Source of the DNA: Streptomyces sp. NBC_01217
GTDB lineage: Bacteria > Actinomycetota > Actinomycetes > Streptomycetales > Streptomycetaceae
Assembly (NCBI RefSeq): GCF_035994185.1
Contig: NZ_CP108538.1
Location: 2,976,001-3,040,000, forward strand
DNA: 64,000 nt
Direction of reading: 5' to 3'
Shown here: positions 1-10,888 of the stretch, piece by piece
How positions within the stretch are numbered: the stretch's first letter is position 1
How the letters are laid out: every line of letters starts with the position of its first letter
Position numbers and translations under genes: made by a program
The notes under the pieces: generated by a model
What the model was told of the DNA's origin: nothing
What the model saw: only the letters and a program-made list of their open reading frames with translations
Database searches by the model: none

Positions 1-164
1 GTGTAGGTGTTGAAGTCGCAGTAGCCGCAGCGGGTCGCGCAGTAGGGCACATGCAGGTAGAAGCCGAGCGGCCGGTCGGCGGCGCCTTCCAGGGCATGGC
101 GGGGCAGCGCCCCGTCGTCGGGTACGGGTTCACCATCGGGCAGTACGGAAGGCATACCGCCCAT
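1..164 (-). CDS. hemW: HemW-like radical SAM protein, N-terminal fragment
   Basis: N-terminal 54 codons of a gene that runs off the left edge. The peptide contains FYLHVPYCATRCGYCDF, that is CxxxCxxC with the HVPYC context typical of the HemW / oxygen-independent coproporphyrinogen oxidase-like radical SAM family, which binds a [4Fe-4S] cluster and S-adenosylmethionine. HemW proteins are haem chaperones rather than true CPO enzymes. ATG at 162-164 is used; an in-frame ATG at 153-155 is possible. The position beside lepA (two genes away) matches the common lepA-hemW neighbourhood of actinobacteria. Confidence 0.85.
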   Translation of the reverse strand, partial: MGGMPSVLPDGEPVPDDGALPRHALEGAADRPLGFYLHVPYCATRCGYCDFNTY

Positions 165-258
165 TGTGACTCGCCGCCGCGGATCCCCGGGCCATGCCCA
201 TGATCACGCAGACCGCCCGCCCCGTCCTCCCCTGGGAGGGCGCCTCCAGAAGGGCGCC

Positions 259-2205
259 TCACCCGGCCTGCAACACCAGCAACGCCAGATCGTCATCCGG
301 CGGCCGCTCGGCGAATTCGTGCACGGCCCGCTTGATCCGGTCCGCGATCCCGTCCGCCGACAGACCGGTGCAGTCGGCCAGCGCCATGGCCAGACCGTCC
401 CCGTCGTCGAACATCAGCGCCCCGGAGCGCCGCTCCGTCACCCCGTCCGTGACGCACAGCAGGCTGTCGCCCGGCGCCAGCTCGAAGCTCTGGCTCTCGT
501 ACGCGACGTCGTCGAAGATCCCGAGCAGCATCTGCGGCTCGGCGGCCGGGCGCACCTCGCCGCCGGGCCGCAGCAGCAGCGGCAGCGGGTGGCCGGCGCT
601 GGCCAGGGTGCAGCGAACACCGCCGCCGGGCAGCGGCACCAGTTCTCCGTACAGCAGGGAGAGGAAGCGTGACTGCCCGGTGTCCGCCGTCTGCTGGCCG
701 CCCGCCGCGGCCACCATGAGCGCGGCCGCCTCGGCGGCCTCCATCGCGTCGTCGAGGAGCAGCCGGTTGAGCCGGTCCAGCACCTCGCCTACGCCGAAGC
801 CCTCGCGGGCCAGCAGCCGCAGCCAGGGCCGGGCGAGACCGGTGACGACGGCCGCCTCGGGGCCGCTGCCCTGCACATCGCCGAGGACGAAGCACCAGCG
901 GTCGCCGGGGCACGGGAAGATGTCGTAGAAGTCACCGCCGACGACTCCGTCGTCGCTGGGTTCGTACACCAGCGAGCTGGTGACGCCGGGTATGTCGGCG
1001 ACCTTGCTGGGCAGCAGTGCCCGCTGCAGGATGCGGCTGATGGTGGCCTGCCGGGTGTACGCGCGGGCGGCGCCGACGGCCAGGCCGACACGGCGTACGA
1101 AGTCCTCGATCAGGGCGGTCACTTCGTCGGGTACGCGTGCCGTGCCCTCCCTGGCGAGGAGTACGGCGCCGAGTGTGCGGCCTCCCGAGGTGATCCGGTA
1201 GGCGAGGGCGGACCCGGTGCGCCCGTCGGATTCCGCTTCCGTGCCGTCCTCCTCGCCACCGGGCCAGGGCATGGAGACGGGGCCCGTACCCACCCGCTCG
1301 GGCAGCCGGATCGGGCCCTGCTCCAGCACCGTGCGCAGCTGCCCGGTCTCGGCCTCGTCCCGGTGCCAGACGCTGGCGAGCCGGGGGACGGCCGAGGGGC
1401 CGCCGTTCTCGGGTTCCAGCCAGATCGCGCACCAGTCGGCGAGCCTGGGCACCAGTAACTGCCCGGCGAGCGCCGCGACGATGTCCTCGTCGAGCTGGCC
1501 GGCGAGCAGGTCCGACGCCTCGGCGAGGAACGAGAGCGCGCCGCGGCCCGCCCAGTCCGCGTCGTCGCGCAGGGCGCGCCGGGCGCTGGGGGCGAGCAGC
1601 TCGGCGGCGCGCAGCCCCTGCTGGAAGCCGGGCTCGGCCGACGGTTCGGGAAACGGGTTCCAGTCGTCGACCGGGAGCCGGGCCCAGACGGTCTTGAGGC
1701 CGGTGCGGTAGGTGATGCCCCAGCGCTCGGCGAGGGTGCCGACGAGCTGGAGCCCGCGACCGTACTCCGCGGGCTCCTCGGGGCCGGCGGGGGCCTCGCC
1801 CTCCGCCTCTTCCGCCGCGCCGCCCGCCTCCGGGCGTTCGCTGCGCACGGCGCGGGCCGGGTGGTGGTCGGAGACCTCCAGCACCAGGGCCGCGGCCTCG
1901 TCCTCGGCGGCCTCCTCCAGCCGGCAGAGCAGCTCGACATGGGTCCCGGCGTGCACGACCGCGTTGGTGACCAGTTCGCTGACGACGACCGAGGCGTCAT
2001 CGGCGAGACGCTCGCTGAAGCCCACGGCCGTCGGCAGTCCGAGCCTGGTCCACTCGGTGAGCGCTGCGCGGACGAACCGGCGGGCCGCGGAGGGTGCGAG
2101 GAGATTGCCGGGCAGGGACGTACGGGCGACCGGCCGCGCATCCGCGTGGCCGACATTGATACCGGGACGCTGAACGATGTCCCGCTGCAAGGGAACGGAC
2201 CCCAC
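259..2205 (-). CDS. ATP-binding SpoIIE-family protein phosphatase (kinase-GAF-PP2C fusion)
   Basis: About 648 residues. The N-terminal part is an RsbW-like GHKL ATPase with an N-box (SELVTNAVVHAG, near residue 80) and a GRGLQLV segment. The middle is a GAF-like sensor region. The C-terminal third is a PP2C/SpoIIE phosphatase with metal-binding motifs VGGDFYD, LGDVQGSG and CVTDGVTE. Such fusions set the phosphorylation state of anti-anti-sigma factors, or respond to a signal through GAF, in partner switching of SigB-like sigma factors. No anti-anti-sigma gene is adjacent, so the partner is unknown. GTG at 2203-2205 is chosen because AGGAGC lies 8-9 bases upstream; the frame stays open further upstream only through a repeated leader. 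Confidence 0.88.
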   Translation of the reverse strand: MGSVPLQRDIVQRPGINVGHADARPVARTSLPGNLLAPSAARRFVRAALTEWTRLGLPTAVGFSERLADDASVVVSELVTNAVVHAGTHVELLCRLEEAAEDEAAALVLEVSDHHPARAVRSERPEAGGAAEEAEGEAPAGPEEPAEYGRGLQLVGTLAERWGITYRTGLKTVWARLPVDDWNPFPEPSAEPGFQQGLRAAELLAPSARRALRDDADWAGRGALSFLAEASDLLAGQLDEDIVAALAGQLLVPRLADWCAIWLEPENGGPSAVPRLASVWHRDEAETGQLRTVLEQGPIRLPERVGTGPVSMPWPGGEEDGTEAESDGRTGSALAYRITSGGRTLGAVLLAREGTARVPDEVTALIEDFVRRVGLAVGAARAYTRQATISRILQRALLPSKVADIPGVTSSLVYEPSDDGVVGGDFYDIFPCPGDRWCFVLGDVQGSGPEAAVVTGLARPWLRLLAREGFGVGEVLDRLNRLLLDDAMEAAEAAALMVAAAGGQQTADTGQSRFLSLLYGELVPLPGGGVRCTLASAGHPLPLLLRPGGEVRPAAEPQMLLGIFDDVAYESQSFELAPGDSLLCVTDGVTERRSGALMFDDGDGLAMALADCTGLSADGIADRIKRAVHEFAERPPDDDLALLVLQAG

Positions 2206-2220
2206 GGTGCAGCTCCTGAC

Positions 2221-2270
2221 CTGTTCTCGCTCTGTCTGTCTGTTCTCGTTCTGTTCTCGTTCTGTTCTCG
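2221..2270 (-). repeat. Direct repeats CGAGAACAG in the 5' leader
   Basis: Four copies of CGAGAACAG (read on the minus strand) lie just upstream of the phosphatase gene, spaced 19, 11 and 11 bases apart. They form a purine-rich array directly 5' of the ribosome-binding site. The spacing is close to one helical turn, which would suit repeated protein binding, but slippage is an equally simple origin. A related purine-rich tract (CAGAACGAGCAACAG) precedes the neighbouring acyl-CoA synthetase gene. Confidence 0.6.
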
Positions 2271-2407
2271 CTGGGCGCCGCTGACGACACCGACAGAGTG
2301 ACAGATGGACCCTGCCCATAAGCGACGAGTTGCCGAAGTGGGCAGAGAAAATGAGCGGAGAAGAACAGCGGAAGCCGCACCGCGCGGCCCGTCCGCAAGG
2401 ACCCGTA

Positions 2408-4297
<1,890 letters not shown>

Positions 4298-4630
4298 GAC
4301 ATCCTCCGGGCCTGCGGCAGTGCTTCACGACCGGCTGCTGGTTGCTGCTTTGTCCTGTTGCTCGTTCTGTTGCTTGTCCTGTGGTGCTCGATCCCGCTTG
4401 TTTAACTGGCGAGTAACTACGAGGCCGTGATCAGGGTAGAGCGCCCGCGTCCGCCGCGTAAGGGGCAACGGGCCGCCGCTTCATAACGAACGGGCCCCTG
4501 CGTCGCAGCGCGCTGCGACGCAGGGGCCCGTCGGGCCGCCACCGGGCGGTGGCGGACGGAGCCGGTGTGGCGTCCGGGACAGAAGTGGTGTTGCGTCCCG
4601 GGCGAATCCGGTGGGCGTCCGGGGCGTGGG
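4298..4630. other. Intergenic region between fadD-like gene and lepA
   Basis: 333 bases with no credible gene. It holds the purine-rich leader of the acyl-CoA synthetase gene (4330-4390 on the minus strand, repeats of CAACAG/GGACAA) and a large perfect palindrome at 4490-4531 that probably ends lepA transcription. Confidence 0.6.
4490..4531 (-). terminator. 42-bp perfect palindrome, likely lepA terminator
   Basis: Two 20-base arms separated by only two bases, G+C-rich, about 100 bases downstream of the lepA stop. There is no U-tract, as is usual for streptomycete terminators. It sits between two genes of the same strand, so termination after lepA is the simplest role. Confidence 0.65.
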
Positions 4631-6505
4631 CTACTTCTTGGCCTTGCCCTCCCCGCCCGACTCGTCCGTCGACAGCACGGCGATGAAGGCCTCCTGCGGC
4701 ACCTCCACATTGCCGACCATCTTCATCCGCTTCTTGCCTTCCTTCTGCTTCTCCAGCAGCTTCCGCTTACGGGAGATGTCACCGCCGTAGCACTTGGCGA
4801 GGACGTCCTTGCGGATGGCGCGGACGGTCTCACGGGCGATGACCCGGGAGCCGATGGCCGCCTGGATCGGTACCTCGAAGTTCTGCCGCGGGATCAGCTC
4901 ACGCAGCTTGGCGACGAGCCGCACGCCGTACGCGTACGCCTTGTCCTTGTGCGTGACCGCGGAGAACGCGTCGACCTTGTCGCCGTGCAGCAGGATGTCG
5001 ACCTTGACGAGCTGGGCGGACTGCTCGCCGGTGGGCTCGTAGTCGAGGGAGGCGTAACCACGGGTCTTGGACTTCAGCTGGTCGAAGAAGTCGAAGACGA
5101 TCTCGGCGAGCGGCAGGGTGTAGCGGATCTCGACCCGGTCCTCTGAGAGATAGTCCATGCCGAGCAGGGTGCCGCGCCTGTTCTGGCAGAGCTCCATGAT
5201 CGCGCCGATGAACTCGCTGGGAGCGAGGACGGTGGCACGTACGACCGGCTCGTGCACCTTGTCGATCTTGCCCTCGGGGAACTCGCTCGGGTTGGTGACG
5301 GTGTGCTCGGAGCCGTCCTCCATCTCGACGCGGTAGACCACGTTGGGGGCGGTGGCGATGAGTTCGAGGCCGAACTCGCGCTCCAGGCGCTCGCGGATCA
5401 CATCGAGGTGGAGCAGGCCGAGGAAACCGACACGGAAGCCGAAGCCGAGGGCCGCGGAGGTCTCCGGCTCGTACACCAGGGCGGCGTCGTTGAGCTGGAG
5501 CTTGTCGAGCGCCTCGCGCAGGTCCGGGTAGTCCGAGCCGTCCAGCGGGTACAGGCCCGAGAACACCATCGGCTTGGGGTCCTTGTAGCCGCCCAGCGCC
5601 TCGGTCGCGCCCTTGTTCAGGGAGGTGATCGTGTCACCGACCTTGGACTGCCGGACGTCCTTCACGCCGGTGATGATGTAGCCCACCTCACCCACGCCGA
5701 GGCCGTCGGCCGGAGTCATCTCCGGGGAGGAGACCCCGATCTCCAGCAGCTCGTGGGTGGCGCCGGTGGACATCATCCTGATGCGCTCGCGCTTGTTGAG
5801 CTGACCGTCGACGACACGGACGTACGTGACGACGCCGCGGTACGAGTCGTAGACCGAGTCGAAGATCATCGCGCGGGCGGGGGCGTCGGCCTTGCCGACG
5901 GGCGCCGGAACGTCCCTGACCACCCGGTCCAGCAGCGCGTCCACGCCGACACCGGTCTTCGCGGAGACCTTGAGCACGTCCTCCGGCTGGCAGCCGATGA
6001 GGTTGGCCAGCTCCTCGGAGAACTTCTCGGGCTGCGCGGCCGGCAGGTCGATCTTGTTGAGCACCGGGACGATGGTGAGGTCGTTCTCCATCGCCAGATA
6101 GAGGTTGGCCAGCGTCTGGGCCTCGATGCCCTGTGCGGCGTCGACCAGCAGGACCGTGCCCTCACAGGCGGCGAGCGAGCGGGAGACCTCGTAGGTGAAG
6201 TCCACGTGGCCCGGGGTGTCGATCATGTTGAGGACATGGGTGCGGCCCTGGTCCTCGCCCGTGTTGGGTGCCCAGGGCAGACGTACCGCCTGGGACTTGA
6301 TGGTGATGCCGCGCTCGCGCTCGATGTCCATACGGTCGAGGTACTGAGCGCGCATCTGCCGCTGGTCGACCACGCCCGTCAGCTGGAGCATCCGGTCGGC
6401 AAGGGTCGACTTGCCGTGGTCGATGTGCGCGATGATGCAGAAGTTGCGGATCAGCGCCGGGTCGGTACGGCTCGGCTCGGGCACGTTGGTAGGAGTCGCG
6501 GGCAC
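4631..6505 (-). CDS. lepA: Elongation factor 4 (LepA) translational GTPase
   Basis: 624 residues, close to the usual size for EF4. G-domain motifs are AHIDHGKST (G1), RGITIK (G2), DTPGHVDF (G3) and NKIDLP (G4), followed by EF-G-like domains and the LepA-specific C-terminal domain ([17 protein letters not shown] stretch, and [17 protein letters not shown] near the end). LepA is a ribosome-binding GTPase that affects translation under ionic stress. GTG at 6503-6505 starts the conserved [15 protein letters not shown] segment and has AGGAC upstream; the frame is open further upstream but not conserved-looking. It diverges from rpsT, as in other actinobacteria. Confidence 0.96.
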   Translation of the reverse strand: MPATPTNVPEPSRTDPALIRNFCIIAHIDHGKSTLADRMLQLTGVVDQRQMRAQYLDRMDIERERGITIKSQAVRLPWAPNTGEDQGRTHVLNMIDTPGHVDFTYEVSRSLAACEGTVLLVDAAQGIEAQTLANLYLAMENDLTIVPVLNKIDLPAAQPEKFSEELANLIGCQPEDVLKVSAKTGVGVDALLDRVVRDVPAPVGKADAPARAMIFDSVYDSYRGVVTYVRVVDGQLNKRERIRMMSTGATHELLEIGVSSPEMTPADGLGVGEVGYIITGVKDVRQSKVGDTITSLNKGATEALGGYKDPKPMVFSGLYPLDGSDYPDLREALDKLQLNDAALVYEPETSAALGFGFRVGFLGLLHLDVIRERLEREFGLELIATAPNVVYRVEMEDGSEHTVTNPSEFPEGKIDKVHEPVVRATVLAPSEFIGAIMELCQNRRGTLLGMDYLSEDRVEIRYTLPLAEIVFDFFDQLKSKTRGYASLDYEPTGEQSAQLVKVDILLHGDKVDAFSAVTHKDKAYAYGVRLVAKLRELIPRQNFEVPIQAAIGSRVIARETVRAIRKDVLAKCYGGDISRKRKLLEKQKEGKKRMKMVGNVEVPQEAFIAVLSTDESGGEGKAKK

Positions 6506-6720
6506 GCAGGGTCCTGATTCTTGAGACGCCGAACGCCGTGTCTCGGGTCGATGTCGGTTCGGTCGGATCGATACGTAGCCTCCATCGTCCCATGGTTGTG
6601 GGGCGGAGACCGGTTTGGGCCGGTCGGAGCGGGGCTGGTACCGTTGACAGCTGTGCCTCGTGACTCTTTCGGGCCGTGAGGCGCACATCGAAGATCCATC
6701 GAACCTGAAAAGGCTCTTTC

Positions 6721-6987
6721 GTGGCGAACATCAAGTCCCAGATCAAGCGGAACAAGACGAACGAGAAGGCGCGCCTGCGCAACAAGGCCGTCAAGTCCTC
6801 GCTCAAGACCGCTATCCGCAAGGCCCGTGAGGCTGCCGTCGCCGGTGACGTCGAGAAGGCCACCACGGCCGCTCGCGACGCCTCCCGCGCGCTCGACAAG
6901 GCTGTCTCGAAGGGTGTCATCCACAAGAACGCCGCCGCCAACAAGAAGTCGGCGCTGGCCTCCAAGGTTGCCTCCCTCCAGGGCTGA
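6721..6987 (+). CDS. rpsT: 30S ribosomal protein S20
   Basis: 88 residues, highly basic and helical, beginning [22 protein letters not shown], the S20 signature. It binds 16S rRNA in the 30S body. GTG start at 6721 with AAAGG upstream. The codon use is strongly biased (Lys AAG, Arg CGC, Ala GCC), as in other ribosomal genes. It is divergent from lepA across a 215-base promoter region and is followed by a strong hairpin. Confidence 0.97.
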   Translation: MANIKSQIKRNKTNEKARLRNKAVKSSLKTAIRKAREAAVAGDVEKATTAARDASRALDKAVSKGVIHKNAAANKKSALASKVASLQG

Positions 6988-7106
6988 GCTTCTCTGATGT
7001 AATCGCCGGAACGGACCAGCGGGCCCTCTCTCCCGCCCCTGCCCGGCCCCCGCGCCGCACACCGAACCTGCGTTCGCCACGCGGGTGCGGCGCACCAAGC
7101 GCGAAC

Positions 7107-7151
7107 GAAGGCCCCGGGCCCCGCTCTCCCCAGAGCGAGCCCGGGGCCTTC
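7107..7151. terminator. Hairpin between rpsT and holA
   Basis: Arms AAGGCCCCGGGC (7108-7119) and its complement (7139-7150) around a loop of about 19 bases. It lies between the convergent rpsT (+) and holA (-) genes and could serve both. Confidence 0.75.
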
Positions 7152-7250
7152 GGCGTACCCCATCCGGTCCGTCCGGCAATATCAAGCCCGTCCGGCGATT
7201 GAGGACAGGGCCGGCTGCCGGACGACCTCGCACCCTCACCCCGCTCCGGG

Positions 7251-8237
7251 CTACCGCCCGGCCCGCGCTGCCCGCGCCACCGCGACCACCGCCTTCTCCA
7301 GCGCGTACTCCGGATCGTCGCCGCCCCCCTTGACGCCCGCGTCCGCGTCCGCGACCGCCCGCAGCGCCGCGGCCACCCCGTCCGGCGTCCACCCACGCAT
7401 CTGCTGGCGCACCCGGTCGATCTTCCACGGCGGCATGCCCAGCTCACGGGCGAGGTCCGCGGGCCGCCCCCCGCGCGCCGAGGACAGCTTTCCGATCGCC
7501 CGTACGCCCTGCGCCAGCGCGCTGGTGATCAGCACGGGTGCCACCCCCGTCGACAGCGACCAGCGCAGGGCCTCAAGCGCCTCGGCGGCCCGGCCCTCCA
7601 CTGCGCGGTCGGCGACCGTGAAACTCGATGCCTCCGCGCGGCCCGTGTAGTAGCGGGCGACGACCGCCTCGTCGATCGTGCCCTCGACATCCGCGACGAG
7701 CTGCGAGACCGCACTCGCCAGCTCGCGCAGATCGCTGCCGATGGAGTCGACCAGCGCCTGGCACGCCTCGGGGGTCGCCGAGCGCCCCAGCGCCCGGAAC
7801 TCCGACCGTACGAACGAGAGCCGCTCGGCCGGCTTGGTCGTCTTCGGACACGCGACCTCCCGCGCACCGGCCTTGCGCGCCGCGTCCAGCAGGCCCTTGC
7901 CCTTGGCGCCGCCCGCATGCAGCAGCACCAGGGTGATCTCCTCGACCGGATCGCCGAGGTACGCCTTGACGTCCTTGATCGTGTCGGCGGAGAGATCCTG
8001 CGCGTTGCGCACGATCACCACCTTGCGCTCGGCGAAGAGCGACGGGCTCGTCAGCTCGGCGAGGGTGCCGGGCTGGAGCTGGTCGGAGGCGAGGTCGCGG
8101 ACATCCGTGTCGGGGTCGGAGGCCCGGGCGGCCGCCACCACCTGCTGCACGGCGCGGTCGAGGAGCAGGTCCTCCTGTCCCACGGCGAGCGTGAGGGGGG
8201 CGAGCGGATCGTCGGTGGAATTCCTTCTGGTGGCCAT
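7251..8237 (-). CDS. holA: DNA polymerase III delta subunit
   Basis: 328 residues with the HolA order: an N-terminal AAA+-like domain (LTLAVGQEDLLLDRAVQQVV; LFAERKVVIVRNAQDLS), a middle helical lid, and a C-terminal collar domain (LGMPPWKIDRVRQQ). Delta opens the beta sliding clamp within the clamp-loader complex. ATG at 8235-8237 is used. The holA gene is next to or near comEC/comEA in many Gram-positive genomes; here it lies 3 kb from comEC, with the YceI gene and the insertion sequence between. Confidence 0.93.
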   Translation of the reverse strand: MATRRNSTDDPLAPLTLAVGQEDLLLDRAVQQVVAAARASDPDTDVRDLASDQLQPGTLAELTSPSLFAERKVVIVRNAQDLSADTIKDVKAYLGDPVEEITLVLLHAGGAKGKGLLDAARKAGAREVACPKTTKPAERLSFVRSEFRALGRSATPEACQALVDSIGSDLRELASAVSQLVADVEGTIDEAVVARYYTGRAEASSFTVADRAVEGRAAEALEALRWSLSTGVAPVLITSALAQGVRAIGKLSSARGGRPADLARELGMPPWKIDRVRQQMRGWTPDGVAAALRAVADADAGVKGGGDDPEYALEKAVVAVARAARAGR

Positions 8238-8314
8238 CGCCGTCCAGCATCCCACGCGCCACTGACAACCCCGTCGGCGGAAGAACGGTGTACGCCGTAC
8301 GGGAGAATGAGCAG

Positions 8315-8560
8315 GTGAGCGATGTGAGACATGTACTGGTGCTGCCCGACCGCGATGCCGCGGAGGAGGTGGCCGAAGAGCTCGGCGACCGTTTCGGGAT
8401 CGCCGAAGAGCCCCAGCTCGTACGCGACGCGCTGGCCGGCGAGGACGACGCCGAGGACGCCCAGTGGCTGGTGATCGTGGAGGACCCGTCGGGGCGGCTG
8501 GACTCCGCGGCGCTCGACGCGTTCGCCGCGGAGCACGAGGGCTGGCTCGAAGCGCCCTAG
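8315..8560 (+). CDS. Small acidic protein of unknown function
   Basis: 81 residues, very acidic, beginning VSDVRHVLVLPDRDAAEEVAEELGDRFG and ending EHEGWLEAP. No catalytic motif is visible. The alternating alpha/beta pattern resembles a compact ferredoxin-like fold, but that is a guess. GTG at 8315 has GGGAGA eight bases upstream; an in-frame codon at 8288 lacks such support. It diverges from holA and converges with the YceI-like gene. Its function cannot be inferred from the sequence. Confidence 0.7.
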   Translation: MSDVRHVLVLPDRDAAEEVAEELGDRFGIAEEPQLVRDALAGEDDAEDAQWLVIVEDPSGRLDSAALDAFAAEHEGWLEAP

Positions 8561-8583
8561 ATCCGCCGGAGGCGCCCGTGGGC

Positions 8584-9468
8584 TCAGTCCTTGGGGACGA
8601 TCTGGATGTCCATGTCGATGGAGATGCTGGAGCCGACGGCCGCGATGCCGCGGGCCAGCATGGTCTGCCAGGTGAGGGTGAAGTCCTCACGGCGCAGTTC
8701 CGTGGTGGCCCGGCAGGCGGCGCGGGTCTCGCCCTCCAGGCCGTTGCCCAGGCCGAGGTACTGGGTGTCCAGCGTGACCGTACGGCTGACGCCGTGCAGG
8801 GTGAGCGCGCCGGTGACACCCCAGCGGGTACCACCCCGGTGGACGAAGCGGTCGCTGTAGAACTCCAGCGTCGGATAGCGCCCGACATCGAGGAAGTCGC
8901 TGGAGCGCAGATGGTCGTCGCGCATCTGGACGTTCGTGTCGATCGACGCGGCATCGATGATCACGTGCATGGCCGAGTCCTCCATGCGCTCGGCGATCCG
9001 TACAGCACCGGCGAAGCTGTTGAACCGGCCGTGGATGCGCGCCATGCCGATGTGCCGGGCCGTGAAGCCGATCTGCGAGTGCATCGGCTCGACCTCCCAC
9101 TCCCCGGGGTCGGGCAGCTGCGGTGGCGCGGACAGTTGCAGCGTCACATCACCGAGGCTCGCGTGACCGCTCTCGACGACCGTGGCGGCGCCGTGGTACG
9201 GGGTGAAGCCCTCAGCAGTGACGGCCAGCCGGTACTCACCGGCCGGGACGGTGGCGAGGACGTTGCCGTACGGGTCCGTCTCACCGGCGACGACCTTGCG
9301 GCCCCCGCTGTCCATGACCACGAACTCGGCCTGCTGAACAGCCGCGTTGACCGGATCGAGCACCCGGCAGCTCAGCACTCCCGCGGTGCGCGGCAGCGCG
9401 AGCCCGGCGAGCGGGCTGCCACCGGCCGTGTGCGTCGCCTTCCTGCTTCCCAGCCAACGCCCGAACAT
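8584..9468 (-). CDS. YceI-like domain protein with N-terminal extension
   Basis: 294 residues. Residues about 20-110 look like a carboxypeptidase-regulatory beta-sandwich (FVVMDSGGRKVVAGETDPYG, VPAGEYRLAVTAEGF). The rest is a YceI lipocalin-like domain starting GEWEVEPMHSQIGFTARH and ending SISIDMDIQIVPKD. YceI proteins bind polyisoprenoid-type lipids in a beta-barrel. No signal peptide is obvious at the chosen start (ATG 9466-9468, MFGRWLGSRK). The insertion sequence lies about 290 bases upstream and may separate the gene from older upstream sequence. Confidence 0.85.
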   Translation of the reverse strand: MFGRWLGSRKATHTAGGSPLAGLALPRTAGVLSCRVLDPVNAAVQQAEFVVMDSGGRKVVAGETDPYGNVLATVPAGEYRLAVTAEGFTPYHGAATVVESGHASLGDVTLQLSAPPQLPDPGEWEVEPMHSQIGFTARHIGMARIHGRFNSFAGAVRIAERMEDSAMHVIIDAASIDTNVQMRDDHLRSSDFLDVGRYPTLEFYSDRFVHRGGTRWGVTGALTLHGVSRTVTLDTQYLGLGNGLEGETRAACRATTELRREDFTLTWQTMLARGIAAVGSSISIDMDIQIVPKD

Positions 9469-9757
9469 CTTCAGTACCCCCGGGGGAGATTCACCATGGG
9501 GCCTGACGGCTGGACGTCGTTGTCGGAGCAGCGGCCCGCCGACGAGCATGCATTCGATCATCCTTGGGGCGTTCGAGGCAAACGGAAGGTCTGGTCGGAG
9601 CTTGGATGGAGGTGTTACCGAAGGTCCGAATTGCTCGTTCCGCTTGTGTGCGTCGGCTCGGAAGTCCGCGAGAGCCCGCGGCCGCGGATCACCCCGCGGG
9701 TCCATGGCCGTAGCCTGTCCCGGTGCAGTGCCCTGCGCCATGAGCCGGTGGCCCTAG

Positions 9758-10835
9758 GTCCTGTACGGAGTTCAGATCATGCTCGTCGGGTGATGCTGCG
9801 TAGCCACAGCATCGTGCCGCACAGGTGGAGTCCGGCCAGGTAGCTCTCGGGAGTCTTGTCGTAGCGGGTGGCGATCCCGCGCCAGTTGCGCAGCCGGTTG
9901 ATGCACCGCTCGACCGTGTTGCGGTCCTTGTACAGCTCGGCGTCGTGACTGACGGGGCGGCCTCCGCGCGAGCCCTTCTTTTGCGGTTGGCCGTCTGGTC
10001 CGCCTTCTCCGGGATCACCGCCCGGATTTGGCGTTTGCGCAGGTAGGCGCGGTTGCGGCGGGAGGAGTACGCCTTGTCGCCGGCGACCGCGTCCGGGCGG
10101 GTGCGGGGCGGCCCCTCCTGCCACGGACCTTGATCTTGTCCACGACCCGCGCGAACTGCGGGCTGTCACCGGCCTGGCCGGGGGTGAGGACGAACGACAG
10201 TGGACGGCAGCGCCGTTCGGCTGACAAGTGCACCTTGCTGGTCAGCCCGCCCCGGGAACGACCGAGCTCAGCAGCCTTCAAACGGGCCCGGCGGCGTCGC
10301 CGCAACCGCTGCCGCTCGGCTCGTTCCGGGTCCCCGTCCTGATCGTATTGCGGCTCCCGTCCCTTCTTCCCGCCCCCTTTTCGGACTCTGCGGCCTCCAC
10401 CAGCGCTTCCAACTGCTCTTCGTCCAGAACCATCCCGGCGGCGTGGTGGTGAGCGCGGGAGGTAGCAGAGTCCACGCTGACCAGCGACAGGTCTGCCTCA
10501 CCGCGTTCTGCGGCATAACCGATGACCGTCTCCATCAGGTGCTGGAAGACGCCCTCGCGCGTCCAGATACGGAAGCGGTCGTAGACGCTCGACCACGGAC
10601 CGTACTCGGCAGGCACGTCTCGCCAGGGGCTGCCGGTGCGGAACCGCCACATCGTCGCGTTGAAGTGTTTTCGCAGGTCAGGTATGGGTCCGGATACTCC
10701 CAGCGGGAGGTGGGGCTCAATCAGGGACCACTGCTCATCGGTCACATCGCCACGTGCCATACCTGATGGCCTATCAAGCGCACACGGTTCCGCGCTGCGG
10801 ATTGCCCGAACCGTGATCTGAACTCCGTACAGGAC
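9758..10835 (-). mobile_element. IS5-family insertion sequence, decayed
   Basis: 1,078 bp bounded by perfect 21-bp inverted repeats (9758-9778 and 10815-10835), beginning GTCCTGTACGGAGTTCAGATC. They are flanked by CTAG on both sides (9754-9757 and 10836-10839), consistent with a 4-bp target duplication of the YTAR type known for IS5 relatives, although CTAG is itself a palindrome so the exact ends are ambiguous by 1-2 bases. It holds a single DDE transposase gene broken by frameshifts and lies in the intergenic space between the YceI gene and the PPOX flavoprotein gene. Confidence 0.9.
9777..10760 (-). pseudogene. IS5-family DDE transposase, three frameshifts
   Basis: The N-terminal frame (from ATG 10758-10760, MARGDVTDEQWSLIEPHLP) carries the first catalytic Asp (VSVDSATSRAHHHAAG). 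A second frame has LGRSRGGLTSKVHL. The second Asp (AGDKAYSS) is in a third frame. The catalytic Glu (NTVERCINRLRNW) lies in a frame ending at 9777. Each break is explained by one missing base in a homopolymer: near 10376-10384 (A4G5), near 10114-10117 (a C run), and near 9978-9982 (an A run). Restored, the product would be about 325 residues with a complete DDE triad. The stop codon overlaps the left terminal repeat. Confidence 0.88.
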
Positions 10836-10888
10836 CTAGGACCGTCGACCGAGGCACGCGGTTGCGCGCACTCGCTAGCGTGCGGAGG

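Noticed and set aside
10278..10305. Programmed -1 frameshift in the IS transposase
   Set aside because: GGGCCCG is present but in the wrong phase for X-XXY-YYZ slippage, and there are three separate breaks, each best explained by a missing base in a homopolymer.
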